This document shows positions 57,769 through 64,000 of a stretch of DNA of 64,000 nt, one piece after another (positions within the stretch are counted from its first letter, which is position 1; each line of letters starts with the position of its first letter). The translations under genes and the position numbers were made by a program. Below the pieces are notes generated by a model, which was not told where the DNA came from, ran no database searches, and saw nothing but the letters and a program-made list of their open reading frames with translations. The stretch is from Hydractinia symbiolongicarpus. Its lineage: Eukaryota > Cnidaria > Hydrozoa > Anthoathecata > Hydractiniidae. The DNA lies in contig NC_079879.1 in assembly GCF_029227915.1 (NCBI RefSeq), positions 5,084,001 through 5,148,000 of the forward strand. The letters run 5' to 3'.

Positions 57769-60082
57769 CTAATATCCACCTCCATAACCACCTCCATAAC
57801 CACCGCCATAACCACCTCCATAACCACCGCCATAACCACCGCCATAGCCACCAGAGCCTCCACAGCAGTCGTGGCAACAGCAACATTGATGCTGATGATG
57901 ATGGTGCTGGCATACTTGAACTGGTGTGTGGTGGTGCACGTGGCGGTATTCTTGTGGGTGGTGATGCTCGTGGTCATGACACACATGATGGTAGGTGTGT
58001 TCAGGTGTTATTTTGTGCTCGTGATGACAAATTTTGTGGTGATGATAGTGGTGAGTATAGTCGTGTAAGGTATGGTGATGATGTGTTACGTGATGTTCAG
58101 GTTGACAGCAGTGACAGCAGTCATGACAGCAGTCATGACAACAATCATGACAACAAGGACAACAGTGGTGACAGCAATGATGACAGCAGTGGTGACAACA
58201 GTGGTGGTGATGATGATGACAACAACAACATGGCTGACAGCAGCAATGACAGCAACATGGTTGACAACAACAGCAGCAGCATTGATTATTGCCGGTACCA
58301 CCATTGTTACAGCAGTTATTACCATCAGGTTCTGCAACAGGTTGTGGAGCTGGATTGGCTGCTGCCTTCGCATCGGCTGCTGGAGCTGGGTTGGCAGCAG
58401 GAACCGGAGCTGGGTTAGCAGCTGGAGCTGGATTGGCTTCAGGTTTAGCATCGGCAGCAGGAGCTGGAGCAGGGTTGGCAACAGCATCTTTTTGAGCAAT
58501 AAGATTTCTAACAACTCCTCGTACTGGTGTGATCAAGCCTCTTTGCTGATATGGCAACATATAAGCTGATCGGTATGGAAAAGCAAAAGGAATTGGACCA
58601 TGGGAATGACGGGGAGCATTAAAACTACCATACTGACGGCTGAAAGGAGCAGCGGTTTCTTCAGGATTTGGTAGCCGCGGATAGTCACCGAAAGGAATAG
58701 GACTTGGATTGTAATGGAACAATCTTGCAACAAATGGTGTTGATTTATAATTTCTAACGTTAGTAGGCAGAAAGGTCAATGTAGAATGAGAAAGTCGCGC
58801 TAAATCTTCTGGCGACTGGTCTCTAGAAGCTCGTTGCATATCAATGGCAGATGCTCTAATATCCTCGTCATTTTGTCCACCAGTTGCAGAGCTATAAAAC
58901 GGTGATTCTTCGTCAGACCTTCTAAAAGACATTCCATCTCCTTCATCTTCTGGAATAAACGTACGTGTTTTTTCCTTCTTCTTTTTACTTTTTTTGTTTT
59001 TTTTCGATTTGTTAGTCGGGTCACCAGCAGAAGCTTCAGATATTTTTTCTTGTCTATCCTCGTCTGCTTTTACTTCTTCCTTGGCATTTCGATTTTCATC
59101 ATCTGCATCACCACCATCATCCTGATTTGCGTTAGCACTTTCTGATTGTGAATCTTCAGAATCACCTGACGCGTCATCCTCGGCGCCGCTACCGTCACCG
59201 CTTTCTGAGTCCGTCACGCTCGACTCATCGTTGTTTTCATCGGTAACAATGTCTCGTTTTTGAGATATTGTTGTTGAAACCTGAAAAACAGAGTTTATGA
59301 AGTAGCTTTTTTAGTTTCATCACAGCAATAGGAGTCAAGTCGTTATATAGTCAAGTTAGTTTTTTGAAGAGTTTAGATCACACCCCGAAGCCAAATGCGT
59401 TTAATTGCATTGAAAGGGTAGCTTTCCATTGTTTTTATATTGCAGCTGACACCATCGGCCATGCGTATCCAAGTAAAAGAAATGTTTTGTTGTTACATTG
59501 ACTCCAGAGTGTGATTGAAACGTACTTCATAAACACTGTTTGGTCCACTGTCAGAAAAAATTACCTAATGATAGGAACCTCCATGAATTAAATCATTGTG
59601 TTTTTTTGTCAATAAATTTGTGTATAAATACGAACAAAATCGGTGCACCTTCGTTAATTCTGTTATATTCATTTTTTTATTACGCGATGTCTCCTCTAAA
59701 CTAATGTTGCCCTGCTTCCAAATTTCATCGGTACAAAGCAGAATTTGCTGTGAACAAGCACGAGCAACAAAAGGATAGCAAGACGCAGTATGGATTATTA
59801 TCGCTGTTCGATAGATTTAAAGTAAGTTTTCGTTGACGTGTGTTTGACTGGGTATTCTGGCTGATGTAAAAGTTAAAGAATATTCACCTCTTTTATATCT
59901 TCATCTTTAGTGCTTCTGGTTTCACGTTCAGTTTCAAATAACTGGTCAAAGTTATCAGTGATAGCTTTGATGTATCCAGCATAAAACTCGCGGCTATGTG
60001 GTAGCTCTGGCTCTTCCACAGGCTTTGAGTCCACTACGAAGCATAAAACGAAGAGAAAACTTAACAACAAAAGTTTCCTCAT
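57769..60082 (-). CDS. Secreted Cys/His-rich protein 3
   Basis: Exons 60082-59888 and 59280-57769 join in phase 0 to 568 residues. Exon 1: signal peptide MRKLLLLSFLFVLCFVVDS and the module LPHSREFYAGYIKAITDNF. Exon 2: acidic Asp/Ser/Gly-rich region, a basic patch of Lys/Ser repeats, a Pro/Phe/Tyr-rich segment with RGLITPVRGVVRN, an Ala/Pro/Asn repeat linker (NPAPAPAADAK type), a dense Cys/His domain (CCHHCCHHCCHHCCPCC) and a C-terminal series of GGGY repeats. The layered design (leader, acidic spacer, Cys/His block, Gly-Tyr tail) is that of an extracellular structural protein; GGY repeats are common in cuticle and adhesive proteins. Function is inferred from composition only. Its first exon could also serve the 55050-56522 terminal exon. 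Confidence 0.88.
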
Positions 60083-60775
60083 TTTGATGCTTTTGTGTTA
60101 CAAGTTTTGGTGGTGTATAGAAACAAATTTTTTCGCATAAAATGTACTGGTATTTTTTGCTCAATTTCGTCATGACTGTGCGTGCCAACTGACTTAACGA
60201 TCGGCATTGTTGGAAACAATGGGCTGCTACCACCATCACGCATCGCACATATGGTGTTTTCTTTCTCTTTACTCAACCATGCTTATGATGAGAGTGCTTT
60301 GATAATTTTCTTGTTGAAACATACACACAGTAGGGATGTGCACAATTTGATATCTTGCTGATTGACATGAACAGACCACTTTTTTCGGCATAATTTCATT
60401 CTCAAAATATATCTTTGGTGTTTGCGTAGTGGTTTAAAAACTTTCGCGCGGGAAAAACATTTTGCGGTGTTTCGTTTTTATTCGTAAAATATCGAATATA
60501 AGACAGGTTTGTCGCAAAAGAACTTATGTGCTGCAAATGTTATTCCAGTTTTCCATTGGCCCTGTTAAATCTTTTGTTACTCTGTCGCGAACTTCATAAC
60601 TTCATTTTATTGAATTTCCGCGCCCAAAAGGCGTAGGAAATTCTTTAAAACCGTCGTTTCTTCTTTCGGAGCATTTTTTGAGAAAAAATCGACCCTGGGA
60701 TTTCACGTTGGTCCGTCACAGATGTAAACTTCGTACTCAAGCTCCTTAACTACTGAGTCTAGTATTGATGCTTCA

Positions 60776-61530
60776 GGCCAAAATTGGTATTTGTTTTCGA
60801 CAAAATTTGACACAGTTAACAAAAAAAGTATGCTGAACATAATGGTGACATAATAATTATGATTTTTGTTACCTAAATGTCATTTTAGGCCAAAATTGGT
60901 CCAAAAATTAGAACTACTTTATTTTCAACAAAATTTGGCACAGTAAACAAATAAAGTATGCTGAACATGATGGTGACATCAAAATTTTGATTTCTTGTTA
61001 CCTAAATGTTATTTTAGGCCAAAATTGGTCCTAAAATTAGAACTACTTTATTTTCAACAAAATTTGGCACAGTAAACAAATAAAGTATGCTGAACATGAT
61101 GGTGACATCAAAATTTTGATTTCTTCTTACCTAAATGTCATTTCAGGCCAAAATTGGTCCAAAAATTAAAACTACTTTATAACAAAATTTGGCACAGTAA
61201 ACAAATAAAGTATGCTAAACATGATGGTGACAACAAAATTTTGATTTCTTGTTACCTAAATGTCATTTTTGGCCAAAATTGGTCCAAAAATTAAAACCAC
61301 TTCATTTTCGGCTAAATCTGGCACAGTTAACAAATAAAGTATGCTGAAAATGATGATGGTACAAAAGTTTGGTTTTTGTCACCTAAATGTCATTTCAGGC
61401 CAAAATTTATCCAAAAATTAAAACTGCTTTATTTTCAACAAAAATTGACACAGTTAATAAAAAAAGTATGCTGAAAATGATGGTCACATCAAAATTTTGA
61501 TTTTTTGTCAACTAATGCCGTTTAAGACCA
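60776..61530. repeat. Minisatellite, six units of about 112-129 bp
   Basis: Units begin GGCCAAAATTGGT at about 60776, 60888, 61017, 61146, 61271 and 61398. Each contains AAAGTATGCTGAACATGATG, then ATTTTGATTT and TTACCTAAATGTCATTT. Middle units are most alike; the outer ones are diverged. No ORF runs through. Confidence 0.92.
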
Positions 61531-62222
61531 TAAACGTTTCAATCGCAAGACTTTCAACCATGAATGATAGGCTGTATTTTTTGTTAGCAATTTCTTTTAA
61601 AATGTGAGTTTATTATGACACGTTTCGTTTTGTTTGCGTTTGTTCTAAGATATAATGTCACTGATGGGCTTTATCTTCAGAGGTTCATGCACCAAACCCC
61701 TTCGAATGTTTGGCACAATAACACATCGAATTAGCAGGTTTTCATCAAATAGTTTGGTAGCGCTCGGAAATTCTTAGAGCCCCCAGGGCTTCTTGTTGCA
61801 TAATTGAATTGGAAAATGTTATTTTTCAAAAAGGAAAAACAAAAAAAAGCCGAAGAGTTTACCACTTGTTAAAGACGTTTTTGTTCCTCATTTCTTTGTT
61901 TTTTTTAAGAGTTTTGACGTCATAGGATTTTTTGGGCACTTTTTTAAAGATATTTTATTCTGCATCATACCACGCTGGTCTGGGCACTAGCGAAGCGCTT
62001 GTAGGGACATATTTTAAGCGTAAGGCATTTTCTAGGGAAAACATGCAGCACCCAGAGAATTAGTTACTTTTTTCCTTTGTATTTTCACTTTGTACACTGG
62101 TGCGATATGTTGATTTTACAATTTAAAGCGAGAAAAATTTAATAAAAAATGTTCGCACGTGTGTCGTACTTTGTTTTAATTTTTAAAATCTACTCAGTGA
62201 GAGTACCCTCTATTTCTTGTCC

Positions 62223-62293
62223 CCAGGACTTGTTAGGCCTTTTATACGACCTAATATACAAAATCCAAATATAAAAAGCCTAACAAGTCCTGG
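62223..62293. repeat. 71-bp foldback element
   Basis: The arms 62223-62246 (CCAGGACTTGTTAGGCCTTT...) and 62270-62293 are complementary with one mismatch and enclose a 23-base loop. It may be a miniature foldback transposon. Confidence 0.8.
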
Positions 62294-62830
62294 CAACGAG
62301 GTTGCTGTTTGTATTTTTCCGCTGCACGCACTGAGTTGCATAAGTAAGTTTCATCACTCTCATTGTTTACGTTTTTAGTTCGCCTTGCTAGACCATGCAA
62401 ATGAAAGTTTTCAGTTGTTTTTCAAAGTGATTTGATACTAAGTCATCGAATTTACTTTTACAGAACGCCCTTAACTTAGATAACGAGGAAAGACAACGGG
62501 AAAACATTAAGTTTGTGAAGCGGTTAGAGATAGGAAAATGTATGTTCTAGCGCAGTCGACGACAACGACGACAAAAAGGGAAGTTCCCCAAATCCCGAAT
62601 TGCGGCACATCCGACAATTCCGGGAATTCCGATAAAATTTCGAGCATGCGCAATGACGACTCATTGATAACGGGGAAATAATGCTGACATCAACAAATTT
62701 CGAGCATGCGCATTTGAGTAGGGGGAACTCCTATAGAGTTGTAAACGTTCTAGTTGAGCCTGGGATATAATAATAAACATGAGCCGACATCATGAGAATG
62801 CAACTCGCGACTATTTAAAGAAAGTGGACC

Positions 62831-63186
62831 ATGGTGGTTGAAGAGGATCCCGCGGTATTCAGGTTTGTTCCGGATCATCTCAAAACCCAGGAAATGTGTA
62901 CCAGGGCCGTTGAAGAGGAACCCCAGATGCTCGGGATTGTTCCAGACCATTTCAAGACCCTAGAAATGTGTACCAGGGTGGTTCAAGAGTACCGCTGGCT
63001 GCTCAGGCATGTCCCGGAGCATTTCAAGACCCTGGAAATGTGCACCGAGGCTGTTGCTGGACGGATACCCTTGCTATTAGAATATGTCCCTTAGCATTTC
63101 AGATCTCGGGAAATGTGCGCCATGGCGGTTCAAAGGAAAATGAATTAGATGAGATCACTGACTATCTTACAACCCTCGGGCTGTAA
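62831..63186 (+). pseudogene. DUF4116-type repeat protein, broken
   Basis: Three full tandem units of about 25 residues with the pattern VPDHFKTLEMCTRAV (variants VPDHLKTQEMC, VPEHFKTLEMC), then a fourth that meets a stop at 63092-63094 before its HF-EMC motif, which is still visible after it. A short leader (62779-62841, starting MSRHHENATRDYL) in another frame precedes it. Such repeats occur in giant-virus, Polinton-like and some cnidarian sequences. Base composition is more GC-rich than the flanking host DNA. The role is unknown. Confidence 0.65.
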
Positions 63187-63354
63187 GATAAATGGAACAC
63201 TGCGACGACTGCGAACGTTTCCTCAACACCTATGACAGATGCTCCTGTGGACGGAGGTTCTTCATAAGAGTTAGGCTGCTCTGCTGGTTAGTTGTCATTG
63301 CGCCTAGACAACATAGAAGACCCTAGTTGAGGTTTTTACTTTTATAATAAAAAG

Positions 63355-63966
63355 ATGTTGATGAAATTTGGAGATAAAACTGTTAAATCCGAAGACTTTT
63401 ACACCAATTCGAAACCACTAAAAATCGAAGAAGTCCAAGTCGAAAGCCTTGCACTGAGCGGCTCTATCCCATCAATCAAAGGCAAGGATGAGCACTTCGT
63501 GATTGGCTATGAGGACCAAGATGGCAAGCTGGTACCGTTACTGATACTGACTCCTGAAAATATCCGCTCCAAGGGTGTCTCTCAATACAGCGAAGGCTCC
63601 GCGCTAACTATGTCATTCGACCTCGCTTCCTATCCTGAGTGGGTAGATCAATACGAGGAGATCTTGAACAAGGTGAGTCAGTTGGAGGGGATTTAATTCA
63701 CCAACACCAGCGTGAAAAAAGGGCGGTACCTCAGCACCAAGCTCAAGATGTGGGATGGTAAAGTCAGAACCAACTTCCATAATAAGAAGATACCACAAAA
63801 AAGCTGTGAGTGTAAGGCTATCATCAAACTGGCGAGCATTTACAGGCAAGGGAGAAACTACTACGCACAGACCTACTTGGAAGAGTGCAAATACAAAGAG
63901 GTTGAGGGATACGGCACTTGTTACTTTAGTGACTCTGATGATGAAAAGAGCTTCACTGTATTGTAA
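63355..63966 (+). pseudogene. Virus/Polinton-like companion protein, interrupted by an in-frame stop
   Basis: The first part, from ATG 63355, ends at a stop at 63694-63696. After it the same frame stays open to 63966, with KTKLK-like and CECKAIIKLASI-type blocks that I remember as the second half of one protein in cnidarian Polinton-like or adintovirus-like elements. The first half has GYEDQDGKLVPLLILTP and LTMSFDLASYPEW. So this is probably one gene broken by a single stop, or two short genes. The family may be a single-stranded DNA-binding-like protein; that is uncertain. It lies 170 bp downstream of the DUF4116-type remnant, on the same strand, in the same GC-richer patch. Confidence 0.5.
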
Positions 63967-64000
63967 GTGGCTTATTAAGATTCTATGGTTGTCTTCAGCC

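Larger units (their letters stand above)
60083..62778. other. Gene-free interval upstream of Cys/His protein 3
   Basis: 2.7 kb that begins with the promoter region of the minus-strand gene and contains a six-unit minisatellite (60776-61530) and a 71-bp foldback (62223-62293). Between them no gene is recognised. Confidence 0.5.

Noticed and set aside
62750-62950. Minus-strand ORF opposite the DUF4116-type repeats
   Set aside because: Mirror of the repeat codons; the plus strand shows the repeat motif.

Overview
The window looks like a metazoan, probably cnidarian (hydrozoan-like), nuclear genome: it is AT-rich, its genes have many short exons with standard GT/AG introns, and it is dense in degenerate mobile DNA. 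The cnidarian call is an inference from gene architecture and repeat types; nothing here names the species.

Layout. 1-1863: 3' end of a Golgi alpha-mannosidase II gene (+). 2422-6962: a complete nine-exon PAAT/C10orf88-like gene (+). 8739-24382: mitochondrial presequence protease PITRM1 (+), 29 exons recognised, 5' end unresolved. A secreted, acidic, low-complexity protein with nine CTDxxC motifs lies on the opposite strand inside one PITRM1 intron (17922-20441). 25560-37517: the CAAX protease ZMPSTE24 (-), 12 exons; its first coding exon is 8 kb from the second because intron 1 carries a 6.3-kb element with terminal inverted repeats and a 6-bp target duplication, which contains a DIRS-type tyrosine-recombinase retrotransposon and an array of 18 palindromic motifs. 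38505-48356: an Abraxas-family gene (+) whose penultimate intron carries a 4.6-kb transposon with about 447-bp inverted repeats and an ORF with a PIN/XPG-like acidic signature. 49793-60082: three related secreted Cys/His-rich proteins (-), two with a recognised signal-peptide exon and one without its own. 52768-53673: a broken Penelope-like fragment. 60083-62778: minisatellite and hairpin DNA. 62779-63966: remnants that resemble Polinton/virus-derived genes (DUF4116-type repeats and a companion protein), both broken by stops.

Housekeeping genes dominate the left two thirds: glycan trimming, mitochondrial peptide turnover, prenyl-protein processing and BRISC/BRCA1-A-type deubiquitinase scaffolding. 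They are not functionally linked. The most unusual material is (i) the Cys/His-rich secreted protein cluster, which may share a leader exon, (ii) the nested antisense CTDxxC gene, and (iii) the array of hairpins whose arms vary in a compensatory way just downstream of the DIRS recombinase ORF.

All calls come from reading the sequence and translations. Exon borders were placed by eye from reading frame, splice consensus and remembered family alignments. No searches were run.
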